From the NCBI GenBank assembly GCA_048296855.1, contig CP182631.1: a stretch of 64,000 nucleotides of DNA; one strand, written 5' to 3'. Source of the stretch: Pseudocolwellia sp048296855. GTDB lineage: Bacteria; Pseudomonadota; Gammaproteobacteria; Enterobacterales; Alteromonadaceae. The translations under genes were made by a program, and so were the position numbers. The notes under the pieces are model-generated. The model was not told where the DNA came from and ran no database searches. It worked only from the letters and a program-made list of their open reading frames with translations. Each line of letters begins with the position of its first letter. Within the stretch, counting starts at the first letter, position 1. Below are positions 8,844 through 17,289 of the stretch, piece after piece.

Positions 8844-9926
8844 ATGAAAAACTCAGTTTATCAAAAGCTTGAAATCATTTCTGAACGTTTCGAAGAAGTT
8901 CAAGCGTTACTTTCTGATCCTGATACTATTTCAGATCAAGATAAGTTTAGAGACTTATCTAAAGAATTTTCACAATTAGAAGTTATAACAAACGCATTTA
9001 ATGCTTATAAAGAAGCCGTTAATGATTTTGAAACAGCGGAAGAAATGCTAAAGGATGATGATCCTGATATGCGTGAAATGGCACAAGACGAATTTAAAAG
9101 TGCTAAAAAAGCCGTTGAAGAAAAAACGGACGAGTTACAAATACTCTTATTACCTAGAGATCCAAAAGACGATAACAACTGTTTTGTAGAAATACGAGCA
9201 GGTGCAGGTGGTGACGAAGCTGCTATTTTTGCTGGCGATTTATATCGTATGTATACACGCTATGCTGAAAAGAAAGGCTGGAAAATAGAGTTAATGAACT
9301 CTAATGAAAGTGAGCAAGGTGGCTTTAAAGAAGTTATCATGAAAGTTAATGGTGACGGTGTTTACGGGCACATGAAGTTTGAGTCTGGTGGACATCGTGT
9401 GCAACGTGTTCCTGAAACAGAATCACAAGGTCGTGTACATACATCAGCTTGTACTGTTGTTGTTATGCCTGAAATCCCTGAGTCTGAAGCGATTGAAATT
9501 AATAAAGCTGATTTAAAAGTGGATACGTTTAGAGCATCAGGTGCGGGTGGTCAGCATGTAAACAAAACCGATTCAGCTATTCGTATTACGCACATACCAA
9601 CAGGTGTAGTGGTTGAATGTCAGGATCAACGTTCACAGCATAAAAACAGAGCGCAAGCGATGTCGGTTCTTCAAGCTAGGTTACAACAAGCGGAAGATGA
9701 AAAACGTAGAAGTGAAGAAGAATCCTCTCGTCGTAACTTAGTGGCAAGTGGTGATCGTTCTGAACGTATTCGTACGTATAATTTCCCTCAAGGCCGTATG
9801 AGTGACCACCGAATTAACTTAACACTTTATCGTTTAGGTGAAATTATGGAAGGTAATTTACAGCTGATCATGGAACCTATTATGCAAGAAAACCAAGCTG
9901 ATCTATTAGCTGAAATTTCTGATTAA
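8844..9926 (+). CDS. prfA: Peptide chain release factor 1
   Basis: 360-residue class I release factor, which reads UAA and UAG. The catalytic GGQ is in GAGGQHVNKTDSA. The surrounding ESQGRVHTSACTV and QRSQHKNRAQAM segments are typical of RF1 rather than RF2, and no programmed frameshift is present. The C-terminal RTYNFPQGRMSDHRINLTLYR matches RF1. It lies 161 bases after hemA and 25 bases before prmC, whose product methylates the GGQ glutamine. Confidence 0.97.
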   Translation: MKNSVYQKLEIISERFEEVQALLSDPDTISDQDKFRDLSKEFSQLEVITNAFNAYKEAVNDFETAEEMLKDDDPDMREMAQDEFKSAKKAVEEKTDELQILLLPRDPKDDNNCFVEIRAGAGGDEAAIFAGDLYRMYTRYAEKKGWKIELMNSNESEQGGFKEVIMKVNGDGVYGHMKFESGGHRVQRVPETESQGRVHTSACTVVVMPEIPESEAIEINKADLKVDTFRASGAGGQHVNKTDSAIRITHIPTGVVVECQDQRSQHKNRAQAMSVLQARLQQAEDEKRRSEEESSRRNLVASGDRSERIRTYNFPQGRMSDHRINLTLYRLGEIMEGNLQLIMEPIMQENQADLLAEISD

Positions 9927-9951
9927 TACTTCTAAAATTAAGTGCTAATAC

Positions 9952-10809
9952 ATGCTAACTGAAAAAAATAGCATAAAAAATCAAATAGACTTTGGTGCTT
10001 CACTACTTGAAAAAGTATCTGATAGCGCCAAGCTTGATTCACAGGTACTTTTAAGTCTTATTTTAGGTAAAGAAATTAATTACTTATATACTTGGCCTGA
10101 AAAAAAATTATCTGTAAGTGAGCTATCGTCATTTAATTCTCTTATCCAAGAACGCTTATCAGGTAAGCCTATTGCTTATATTACGGGTGTTAAAGAGTTT
10201 TGGTCTTTACCGTTTTATTGTAATGCTTCAACGTTGATTCCTCGTCCTGATACTGAAGTATTAATAGAACAAGTTTTATCGGAAGCCGAGCAACACTTAG
10301 CGGGTAAAATAAACTGTATTGATTTAGGTACTGGCACAGGAGCAATTGCACTTTCGTTAGCATCAGAAAAACCTGAGTGGAACATTGAAGCGATTGATTA
10401 TAGTGACGATGCTATAACGCTAGCGAAAAAAAATGCGCAACATTTGAATATTCATAATGTGCACATTTATCAAAGCGACTGGTTTTCTAATGTTCCATTA
10501 GAAAAGCGTTTCGACATTATTATAAGTAACCCTCCTTATATAGATGAAAACGATATTCATTTATCGCAAGGTGATGTTCGTTTCGAACCTTTAAGTGCAC
10601 TAGTTGCGAAAGATAAAGGCTTAGCGGATATTGAAAAAATTGCAAAAGCGTCTAAGCAGTATATAAAGAAAGGTGGTTATCTATTTTTTGAACATGGATA
10701 TAATCAAGGTGAAGAGGTCAGAAAAATAATGTCTGTCTTGCAATTTAGTCATATTAAAACTGTTCAAGATTACTCAGGGAACGATAGGATAACTTTCGGA
10801 ACAGCTTAA
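9952..10809 (+). CDS. prmC: Release factor glutamine methyltransferase
   Basis: SAM-dependent N5-glutamine methyltransferase that modifies the GGQ glutamine of release factors. 285 residues. It has an N-terminal helical domain, the substrate segment TLIPRPDTEVL at about 95-105, SAM motif I DLGTGTGAIAL at about 124-134, and the catalytic NPPY at 193-196. It lies directly downstream of its substrate gene prfA. Confidence 0.96.
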   Translation: MLTEKNSIKNQIDFGASLLEKVSDSAKLDSQVLLSLILGKEINYLYTWPEKKLSVSELSSFNSLIQERLSGKPIAYITGVKEFWSLPFYCNASTLIPRPDTEVLIEQVLSEAEQHLAGKINCIDLGTGTGAIALSLASEKPEWNIEAIDYSDDAITLAKKNAQHLNIHNVHIYQSDWFSNVPLEKRFDIIISNPPYIDENDIHLSQGDVRFEPLSALVAKDKGLADIEKIAKASKQYIKKGGYLFFEHGYNQGEEVRKIMSVLQFSHIKTVQDYSGNDRITFGTA

Positions 10810-10873
10810 AATAATTCAATAATTTATTTAAATTAATCACTTACACAAAATAATAAAAATTATAGGAAATACC

Positions 10874-11236
10874 ATGAAACATTTACATATGACTTTAGCA
10901 TTACTCAGTGTTGGCTTATTTACTTTACGTTTTGCTTGGTTATTAATGAACTCTGCTCAACTTGATAAAAAATGGGTGAAAATAGCTCCACATATAATAG
11001 ATACACTTTTACTTGTTATTGGTGTCGTCATGGCCGTTAAATTATCTATTAACCCGATGGAACAACTTTGGTTAGGCGAAAAAATATTGGCAGTATTCGC
11101 ATATATATTTACTGGTTACTATACATTGAAACTTGCTAAAAATAACATGATGAGAGTTATAGGTTATTTAGGGGCTTTAGGTTGGATAATGCTAATTGTA
11201 AGACTGGCTATGACTAAGCAAGGTGTTTTCTTTTAA
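10874..11236 (+). CDS. sirB2: SirB2-family membrane protein
   Basis: 120-residue integral membrane protein with four predicted helices (about residues 5-25, 42-62, 72-90 and 98-116) and short loops. It matches SirB2, named as an invasion regulator in Salmonella but of unknown biochemical role. Placement between prmC and sirB1-kdsA is the conserved gammaproteobacterial order and is the main support for the name. A GGAAA-type ribosome site lies before the ATG. Confidence 0.85.
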   Translation: MKHLHMTLALLSVGLFTLRFAWLLMNSAQLDKKWVKIAPHIIDTLLLVIGVVMAVKLSINPMEQLWLGEKILAVFAYIFTGYYTLKLAKNNMMRVIGYLGALGWIMLIVRLAMTKQGVFF

Positions 11237-11308
11237 CACCCACTTTAAATATTGGCGTTTTACCCCATATAGCATGGTATTAGCACATACAGGAAACATA
11301 GAATTATT

Positions 11309-12112
11309 TTGAAGAACGAATTATTGTTATCTGAACTCCAATCAGACGAAAAAGGCATATTGCATTTATTTTTGTTAATCGAAGAGTTTGTTTTTGGTCG
11401 AAATAATACATCGATGCAAGGTATTGAAAATATTATTGAAAGTTGCCAATTGGTAATAGACGATATTGACAACCCTTTAGAGCGAGTAGAAGTATTAATT
11501 AACGAATTGTTTGTAGAGCAAATGTTTATTGATAATCCGAAAGCGTTTTGGCCTGTTATTTCTTTTCAAATAGAAACAGGCATTGGTTACAGAGTATTAG
11601 CGCCCACGGTTAAAGCAGTAATTTTACAGCATATTATAGAAGCGTGTTACTTTGAAGCTGACATAGTGTTTGTGCCTGATAATGTTATGGTAAGAATAAG
11701 CTGTGATGATAGCTATGCTATTATTTTTGATCCTGTAAATGGTGAATCTATAGATTGGCAACAACTTGATCATCGTATGGAGGACGTAGAAGGTGATCCA
11801 AGTAATTTAGAATTACATTCAATGGAAAAAACAGCCTTAATTATTGAACACCTAACAGCACTTAAAAATTCTTTAATTAGAGAACTCGCTTTTGACCAAG
11901 CGTTAAAGTGTGTTGATTTATTAATTGAACTACGCCCTGAAGATCCATTTGAAAGAAGAGACCGTGGGTTTTTATTACATCAACTAGATTGTTTTAAAGT
12001 CGCATACGACGATTATCAGTACTTTGTTGAGCAGTGTCCTAAAGATCCAGCGGCGCAATTGTTAAAAATGCAGTTAGAAAAAATAACCGTTGTTGATAAT
12101 GTATTGCACTAA
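11309..12112 (+). CDS. sirB1: SirB1-family protein (transglutaminase-like N-domain plus TPR)
   Basis: 267-residue cytoplasmic protein. Residues about 25-180 match the transglutaminase-like domain 2 of the SirB1 family. Residues about 185-260 form TPR-like helices (LKCVDLLIELRPEDPFERRDRGFLLHQL). Its function is unproven. The start is TTG at 11309, with AGGAAA about 12 bases upstream; no better ATG exists nearby. It lies between sirB2 and kdsA. Confidence 0.85.
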   Translation: MKNELLLSELQSDEKGILHLFLLIEEFVFGRNNTSMQGIENIIESCQLVIDDIDNPLERVEVLINELFVEQMFIDNPKAFWPVISFQIETGIGYRVLAPTVKAVILQHIIEACYFEADIVFVPDNVMVRISCDDSYAIIFDPVNGESIDWQQLDHRMEDVEGDPSNLELHSMEKTALIIEHLTALKNSLIRELAFDQALKCVDLLIELRPEDPFERRDRGFLLHQLDCFKVAYDDYQYFVEQCPKDPAAQLLKMQLEKITVVDNVLH

Positions 12113-12159
12113 TACTCAATCAACACGATAAATTAATTGAAATATCAGAAGGAATCATC

Positions 12160-13002
12160 ATGGCGTTATCGTCTATTCAACTAAATAATATCAATATCTC
12201 TAACGATCAACCGTTTACACTCTTTGGTGGAATGAACGTGCTTGAATCAAGAGATTTAGCCATGACAATAGCTGAGCATTATGTAGAAGTTACTCAAAAG
12301 CTGAACATACCTTATGTATTTAAAGCCTCTTTTGATAAAGCCAATAGATCATCTATAAACTCTTACCGTGGACCAGGCTTAGATGAAGGTTTAAAAATAT
12401 TTGAAGAAATTAAATCAACCTTCAATGTACCTGTAATTACCGACGTGCATGAACCCTATCAAGCGCAACCGGTAGCAGAGGTTGTAGACATTATTCAACT
12501 ACCTGCTTTTTTAGCACGTCAAACGGATCTTGTTGTTGCTATGGCAAAAACTAACGCCATTATTAACATCAAAAAACCTCAGTTTTTAGCAGCACATGAA
12601 ATGCGTCATATCATTACTAAATTTGCCGAAGCAGGTAACGAAAAAATGATTTTATGTGAGCGTGGTAGCTGTTATGGCTATAACAACTTAGTTGTAGATA
12701 TGCTTGCTATGGACGAAATGAAAGGCTATGCACCGGTAATATTTGATGCCACGCACGCTCTACAAAAACCGGGCGGTAGAAGTGAATCTGCTGACGGAAG
12801 AAGAGCACAAGCGGCTCAGTTAGCCAGAAGTGGGATGGCCATTGGTATTGCTGGTTTGTTTATAGAAGCTCACCCTGATCCTACACAAGCTAAGTGTGAC
12901 GGACCATGTGCATTACCCTTAGATAAATTACAACCTTATTTAGAGCAAATGAAAGCGATTGATGATGTGGTTAAAAGCTTCGATCCTTTAATTACTGGAT
13001 AG
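12160..13002 (+). CDS. kdsA: 3-deoxy-D-manno-octulosonate 8-phosphate synthase
   Basis: Condenses PEP with arabinose 5-phosphate to make KDO-8-phosphate for lipopolysaccharide inner core. 280 residues. Motifs include LFGGMNVLESRD, FKASFDKANRSS, LCERGSCYGYNNL and FDATHALQKPGG, matching the metal-independent class I enzyme of Enterobacteriaceae. AGAAGGA is well placed before the ATG. It ends the prmC-sirB2-sirB1-kdsA run. Confidence 0.97.
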   Translation: MALSSIQLNNINISNDQPFTLFGGMNVLESRDLAMTIAEHYVEVTQKLNIPYVFKASFDKANRSSINSYRGPGLDEGLKIFEEIKSTFNVPVITDVHEPYQAQPVAEVVDIIQLPAFLARQTDLVVAMAKTNAIINIKKPQFLAAHEMRHIITKFAEAGNEKMILCERGSCYGYNNLVVDMLAMDEMKGYAPVIFDATHALQKPGGRSESADGRRAQAAQLARSGMAIGIAGLFIEAHPDPTQAKCDGPCALPLDKLQPYLEQMKAIDDVVKSFDPLITG

Positions 13003-13038
13003 TGTTAACCTCTTTAAAAGTAAAGGGATGTAGATATT

Positions 13039-13809
13039 GTGGATGAAATGAAAACTAAATTAGCTAATTTCTGTAAAGAGGTTTGCGAAACTAACCGTTT
13101 TTTTTATTCAGATGACGTTAATGACTTTTTAGAGGAACTCTATCAATATTGTGTTAGCAGTAGAGATGACTCTCGTGGTAATCGTATTAAATTAATCTCT
13201 GAAGGTTCCAAATACTACCGTGCTCGAGCGCATAGCTTTCAAAATACAACTAATGAATATGTAAAGAAGAGTTATGATGTAAAGGATATGAAGCCTGTTC
13301 CTAATATGAGATCAAGTGGCAGACTTAATGCGTATAATGTTAATGCTCTTTATTTGGCTGAGGATAAAAATATAGCCGTTTCTGAAGTCAGGGCATCTGC
13401 TAATGCACCTATTAGTGTTGCTAAATTTGAAATTATTCAAAACCTTAAAGTATTAAAATTTGATTACGTATCCGATAGTTTTGATTGGTTAAGTTACTCG
13501 TCACCTGATGTTACATATAGTTTAGCAACTATGTTTTCAATGCCGTTAGATAATGCTGAACATCAAAATAGGGAATACATTCCTACACAAATAATTGCAG
13601 AATTCTTTAAAAGTAAAGGGATTGATGGAATAGAATATCCTTCTCAATTTATTGCTATGTCTGAAAATGAGTTTAAAAATCAAGATCTAGCTCAGTTACG
13701 CGGGATAACTAAATTCAATTTATGCCTCTTTGATATTAATTCTGCTGATTGTATTCCTGAGAGTATTGAAGTATTAAAGCTTAAAAATAGAATCAATATA
13801 GTTGGTTAA
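13039..13809 (+). CDS. RES-domain protein
   Basis: 256 residues. The RES domain covers about residues 50-235 with the three signature residues: Arg61 in YYRARAH, Glu116 in AVSEVRAS, and Ser202 in GIDGIEYPSQ. The family is related to NAD-consuming toxins (ADP-ribosyltransferase-like fold, as in Res-Xre toxin-antitoxin pairs). No Xre antitoxin flanks this gene. An extra N-terminal helical region of about 50 residues precedes the domain. The GTG start (13039) has GGGATG upstream; an ATG three codons later is an alternative. It lies 36 bases after kdsA and ends at a strong terminator. Family fair to good; function unknown. Confidence 0.78.
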   Translation: MDEMKTKLANFCKEVCETNRFFYSDDVNDFLEELYQYCVSSRDDSRGNRIKLISEGSKYYRARAHSFQNTTNEYVKKSYDVKDMKPVPNMRSSGRLNAYNVNALYLAEDKNIAVSEVRASANAPISVAKFEIIQNLKVLKFDYVSDSFDWLSYSSPDVTYSLATMFSMPLDNAEHQNREYIPTQIIAEFFKSKGIDGIEYPSQFIAMSENEFKNQDLAQLRGITKFNLCLFDINSADCIPESIEVLKLKNRINIVG

Positions 13810-13828
13810 TATTATTTGGTATAAAAAT

Positions 13829-13861
13829 AAAAGGGTGATAGAAATTTCTATCACCTTTTTT
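13829..13861. terminator. Bidirectional terminator after RES gene
   Basis: Near-perfect inverted repeat: an AAAAGGGTGATAGAAA arm facing TTTCTATCACCTTTTTT. It lies between the convergent RES-domain and PEP-CTERM genes. Confidence 0.9.
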
Positions 13862-13906
13862 AGTTTTTAACCCGAACTTGAGTTATGTAATGTAAGCGTA
13901 GAATAA

Positions 13907-14743
13907 TTATGCTTTTACACTGTTTTTACGACGCTTAAAACCCGCTAGAGCAAACATACCCATAGCAAATAATCCTGCACTTGCTGGAACCGGTACTTGG
14001 CTTACTGTAATACGTGCTACTTCAAAACCACGTGCTGTAAAGTCAGCCGCTACTGCATCAATAGAATAACCCGCTGGTGTATTACCACCAAAAATAGATA
14101 ACCCGCCTGCAAGCACTGTTAAACCAGAATGTTGGCCAACATCACCATTTTCATCTTGTCTAGGTTGTGCGTTAGCTCCAGCTAAAAATGGAGAGCCATA
14201 ACCTGTGTTTAATTCAGTACCAGAGTCCCACACATTATTACCTAATATTAGAATATCTAAACCAACAAAATTATCGTTAATATCAAATAACGAATAAGCC
14301 ATAGCATTATCGTTACCAATAAAAGCATCGTTGGTAGGAATTAACATAGATAAGAAACTAAAATAGCCGCTGTCAGTTGAGTTTATGTTAAAAGTAGCTG
14401 ATGTCGCTGATTCACCAGGTTCAAACACTGGTGCGCCTGCAAAACCTGCAGGTGCAGTTAAAACACCTTGTTGGCCACTTGCATTACTTACTGAGAAATC
14501 AGAAACAATACCAGAAACATCGCCACCTTCTGCTAAAGCTTGTAAAGATGCTGACGCGGTAGTACCTGCATCAAAAGAGTCAAAAGAACCATCATGAAAA
14601 CCTAACCAAACTGGTGTTAGTGCTAAACCACCAGCATCAAATAAATTACTGACTTCCACTTCAACAAGTGCCGCATTTGCAGCACCAGACAATAAAGCTG
14701 TGCCTGCAATAGTTGTTAATATCGCTTTTTTGAACATGTTCAT
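13907..14743 (-). CDS. Spondin-domain protein with PEP-CTERM-type anchor
   Basis: 278-residue exported protein from the ATG at 14743; GGGAA eight bases before it supports this start over an upstream in-frame ATG at 14791. The signal peptide ends near LLSGAANA. The body resembles bacterial spondin_N proteins (LTPVWLGFHDGSFDSFDAG, ASASLQALAEGGD, and a C-terminal EVARITVSQ). The C-terminus is a PEP-CTERM variant: VPVPA, a hydrophobic helix (SAGLFAMGMFALAG), then FKRRKNSVKA. Such proteins are probably surface-attached after exosortase processing. Monocistronic. Confidence 0.83.
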   Translation of the reverse strand: MNMFKKAILTTIAGTALLSGAANAALVEVEVSNLFDAGGLALTPVWLGFHDGSFDSFDAGTTASASLQALAEGGDVSGIVSDFSVSNASGQQGVLTAPAGFAGAPVFEPGESATSATFNINSTDSGYFSFLSMLIPTNDAFIGNDNAMAYSLFDINDNFVGLDILILGNNVWDSGTELNTGYGSPFLAGANAQPRQDENGDVGQHSGLTVLAGGLSIFGGNTPAGYSIDAVAADFTARGFEVARITVSQVPVPASAGLFAMGMFALAGFKRRKNSVKA

Positions 14744-14903
14744 AATAAGTTTTCCCAATATGTTTTTATTAATAATTAATGTGAGTAACAATCAATTAAC
14801 ATAATAAGCAACAACTATCACAAAATTATCACAGAGGAATAACAAAAGATTAAAAGTGTAAATAATAGGCAAAGAGAAGAGATGTTTTATTGTGAAAGAG
14901 GTG

Positions 14904-14996
14904 TATATACCCATTATCATTCAAGCGCTCTGAAATAGCCTCTTGAGTGGTAACGGGGATATATACCAAGTTGAATAATAACTTAATCAACTTGGT
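14904..14996. repeat. Palindromic repeat, short form, plus adjacent hairpin
   Basis: Arm TATATACCCATTATCATTCA (14904-14923) pairs imperfectly with the segment 14942-14963. The same arms occur at 62690-62870, where they enclose a longer centre. Directly after it, ACCAAGTTGA (14965-14974) pairs with TCAACTTGGT (14987-14996). No coding capacity. Confidence 0.7.
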
Positions 14997-15046
14997 GCTA
15001 TAAAATACTAATATTTTAAGTGGTTAATGAAATTTAAGAAAATAAT

Positions 15047-15454
15047 TTACCTAGCAAGACGGCTTAGTTCTTTAATTCTATCTTTACTGGTTAATATGTA
15101 GCATTCTTTATAGGTTGGCGCAGAGGCATTTGACGGTAATTGGGCTAAAAACTGCCATTTACAATTGTTATCTCTAAAGGTAACAAAGTTTTTTTGTGAA
15201 CGTTTAAACATGTCGTATGCTGATTTTCTACCTGTTGTTCTCGCAATTTCTTCGAGAATAAATAATTGATTATTTACCCATGTTTCGAGTTCTCTATCTA
15301 TTTTTATTTTTACCGTATCTAAACATTGGGAGTATTTGATTTTATCTTCTTTTTTAGATGTACATTTGGCAAAAACAGGATCCATTGATTCAGCAAACAC
15401 TAAAGTCGAAGAGAATAAAAAAGGAGTAGCGATAGCAATTAAAAATTTTATCAT
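15047..15454 (-). CDS. LprI/DUF1311-like periplasmic protein
   Basis: 135 residues with a signal peptide (MIKFLIAIATPFLFSSTLVFA). The mature part resembles the lysozyme-inhibitor LprI N-terminal/DUF1311 family: a helical region, then SQKNFVTFRDNNCKWQF and a late ECYILTSKDRIKEL, with four Cys able to pair. A role in lysozyme inhibition is known for some members only and is not shown here. It lies 24 bases after yciI on the same strand. Confidence 0.7.
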   Translation of the reverse strand: MIKFLIAIATPFLFSSTLVFAESMDPVFAKCTSKKEDKIKYSQCLDTVKIKIDRELETWVNNQLFILEEIARTTGRKSAYDMFKRSQKNFVTFRDNNCKWQFLAQLPSNASAPTYKECYILTSKDRIKELSRLAR

Positions 15455-15478
15455 AAATGTTTTTATTCTCTTTATATA

Positions 15479-15781
15479 TCAGGTAGGTAATACTTTTTTA
15501 TATGGTTTAACAGTTACCTTTTTATAAACGCCTGCTGCAATATAAGGATCTACATCAGCCCATGCTTGTGCTGTTTCTAAATTATTAAATTCAGCAATAA
15601 CTAATGAACCAGTAAAACCAGCATCTCCTGGGTTTTCGCTATCAATCGCAGGGCAAGGTCCAGCAACCAATAAACGACCTTCATTCTGTAAGCTTTTAAG
15701 GCGCTCAAGATGTTGTTCTCTAACACTCATGCGTAGGGCTAAACTGTTTTCTACATCTTCACTATAGATTAAATAATACAT
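15479..15781 (-). CDS. yciI: YciI-like protein
   Basis: 100-residue member of the YciI family (dimeric alpha-beta ferredoxin-like fold; biochemical role unknown). Signature features are the start MYYLIYSEDVENSLALRMSVRE, then the HLERLKSLQNEGRLLVAGP segment with the conserved His, and DPYIAAGVYKKVTVKPY. It lies 35 bases after yciB, as in many gammaproteobacteria. Confidence 0.92.
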   Translation of the reverse strand: MYYLIYSEDVENSLALRMSVREQHLERLKSLQNEGRLLVAGPCPAIDSENPGDAGFTGSLVIAEFNNLETAQAWADVDPYIAAGVYKKVTVKPYKKVLPT

Positions 15782-15816
15782 TGTTGACTCTTTTATTGAA
15801 TTAATAAGAAATATTA

Positions 15817-16362
15817 TTACTGTTTTTCAGATTCTTCTTTAGGTAAGTATTTATATAAGGCAAAAATTGAAGATATTGAAAACACAATCATTAAGCCCGT
15901 TAAGCCAAATACTTTAAAGTTAACCCAAACTTCTTGTTCAAAATTAAAGGCGATATACCAATTAAGTGCCCCACAAAAGGCAAAAAATAACGCCCAGCTT
16001 AAGTTGAGTTTATTCCAAATGTTTTCAGGTAATGAAAGTGACTCGCCTAAAAATTGTTTAATGATATTTTTCTTAAATACATATTGGCTGACGATAAGGG
16101 CTGCTGCAAAAACACCATTAATAATGGTTACTTTCCATTTTAAGAACGTATCGTCATGCATAAATATAGTTAACCCTCCAAAAACAGTGATCAAACCAAA
16201 AAATATCCACGTTTTTGTTGGAACTGTTTTACCGCGCACAATATAAAATAATACCTGAAGCGCAGACATCGCTATTAATGCGCCAGTTGCCCAATAAATA
16301 TCAGCTAACTTCCACACAACATAAAAAATTATAAGAGGTAAAAATTCAAAAAAGGCTTGCAT
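15817..16362 (-). CDS. yciB: Inner-membrane-spanning protein YciB (septation protein A family)
   Basis: 181 residues with five or six transmembrane helices. The N-terminus MQAFFEFLPLIIFYVVWKL and the central TWIFFGLITVFGGLTIF and NLSWALFFAFCGALNWYIAF match YciB/IspZ. It is linked to cell-envelope synthesis and division in enterics; the molecular role is not settled. It heads the leftward yciB-yciI-lprI-like group. Confidence 0.94.
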   Translation of the reverse strand: MQAFFEFLPLIIFYVVWKLADIYWATGALIAMSALQVLFYIVRGKTVPTKTWIFFGLITVFGGLTIFMHDDTFLKWKVTIINGVFAAALIVSQYVFKKNIIKQFLGESLSLPENIWNKLNLSWALFFAFCGALNWYIAFNFEQEVWVNFKVFGLTGLMIVFSISSIFALYKYLPKEESEKQ

Positions 16363-16605
16363 ATAAATCCGTAGATTTTAAAAATAAATAGTACCTCAAT
16401 TCTAACGAATGATGGGGAGTAGGCCAACTGATTAAGTGCTTTTTACGTAAATATTTATAATACATTTAAATTTCCATCCTTCCTCATACAAAATTGATGC
16501 TTTTTAATTAATCTTATTTTTACTATTTTTTGTAAAAACTTGCAGTCTTATTTATTTGTTCTAAGTTTTAATTAACCCCAATATTCTATGAACTAAAGAA
16601 ATCTT

Positions 16606-16881
16606 ATGTTTACGTTGCCATCTCAATTAACTGTTGCTCAGGTATATACATGTCAGGTTGATTTCCTAGAGTTCATTGATATTAACGACACAATCACTTT
16701 GAATTCAGATGATGTAGAAAAAATAGATACCTTAGGTATTCAATTTCTTTTGGCGGCAGTTACTTACATTTTATCTCAAAATAAAGAGCTTATATGGGAA
16801 TGTAATTCTTCTGTTATTCAAAACACAGTCAAGCAATTAGGGCTTAATGAAGCGCTATTAACTCAATTTACAAATGTTTAG
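16606..16881 (+). CDS. STAS-domain protein, first gene of chemosensory operon
   Basis: 91 residues, a single STAS domain (anti-sigma-antagonist fold). The phospho-acceptor loop reads KIDTLGIQFLL with Asp41-Thr42 where classical antagonists have Asp-Ser. This Thr form is usual for STAS proteins encoded at the head of chemosensory operons. It lies 38 bases before cheY. It may act as scaffold or phospho-target; the role is unproven. Confidence 0.85.
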   Translation: MFTLPSQLTVAQVYTCQVDFLEFIDINDTITLNSDDVEKIDTLGIQFLLAAVTYILSQNKELIWECNSSVIQNTVKQLGLNEALLTQFTNV

Positions 16882-16919
16882 GCTTTCTTGTTTAAGTATT
16901 AATTTATTAGGAAAATAAT

Positions 16920-17279
16920 ATGACAAAAATACTGATTGTTGATGACTCTAATTCAATCCGAGACATGGTGAGTTTTACTTTGAAAAGTGCGGGATATGAC
17001 ACTGTTGAAGCAAAAGATGGGCAAGATGGTCTTAATAAAGCTAAAACTGCGTCATTCGATTTAGTTATCACGGATGTCAATATGCCCATTATGGATGGAA
17101 TAACCTTATGTCAGGAGTTACGTAAATTATCCAGCTTTAAATTTACGCCTATTTTAATGTTAACCACTGAAAGTTCGGGTGATATGAAACAAAGAGGTAA
17201 AGCCGCAGGGGCTACAGGTTGGTTGGTTAAGCCTTTTAATCCAGAAAAACTCATAGCAACGATTAAGCGCGTTGTTTAG
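16920..17279 (+). CDS. cheY: CheY-type single-domain response regulator
   Basis: 119 residues, a receiver domain only. The acidic pair is Asp8/Asp9, the phospho-acceptor is Asp52 (VITDVNMPIMDG), Thr is in LMLTTES and Lys is in LVKPF. It is presumably phosphorylated by the downstream CheA. It may bind a flagellar switch or another output; as this operon has no flagellar genes, the output target is open. A TTAGGAAAAT ribosome site is present. Confidence 0.95.
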   Translation: MTKILIVDDSNSIRDMVSFTLKSAGYDTVEAKDGQDGLNKAKTASFDLVITDVNMPIMDGITLCQELRKLSSFKFTPILMLTTESSGDMKQRGKAAGATGWLVKPFNPEKLIATIKRVV

Positions 17280-17289
17280 GTAACTCATC

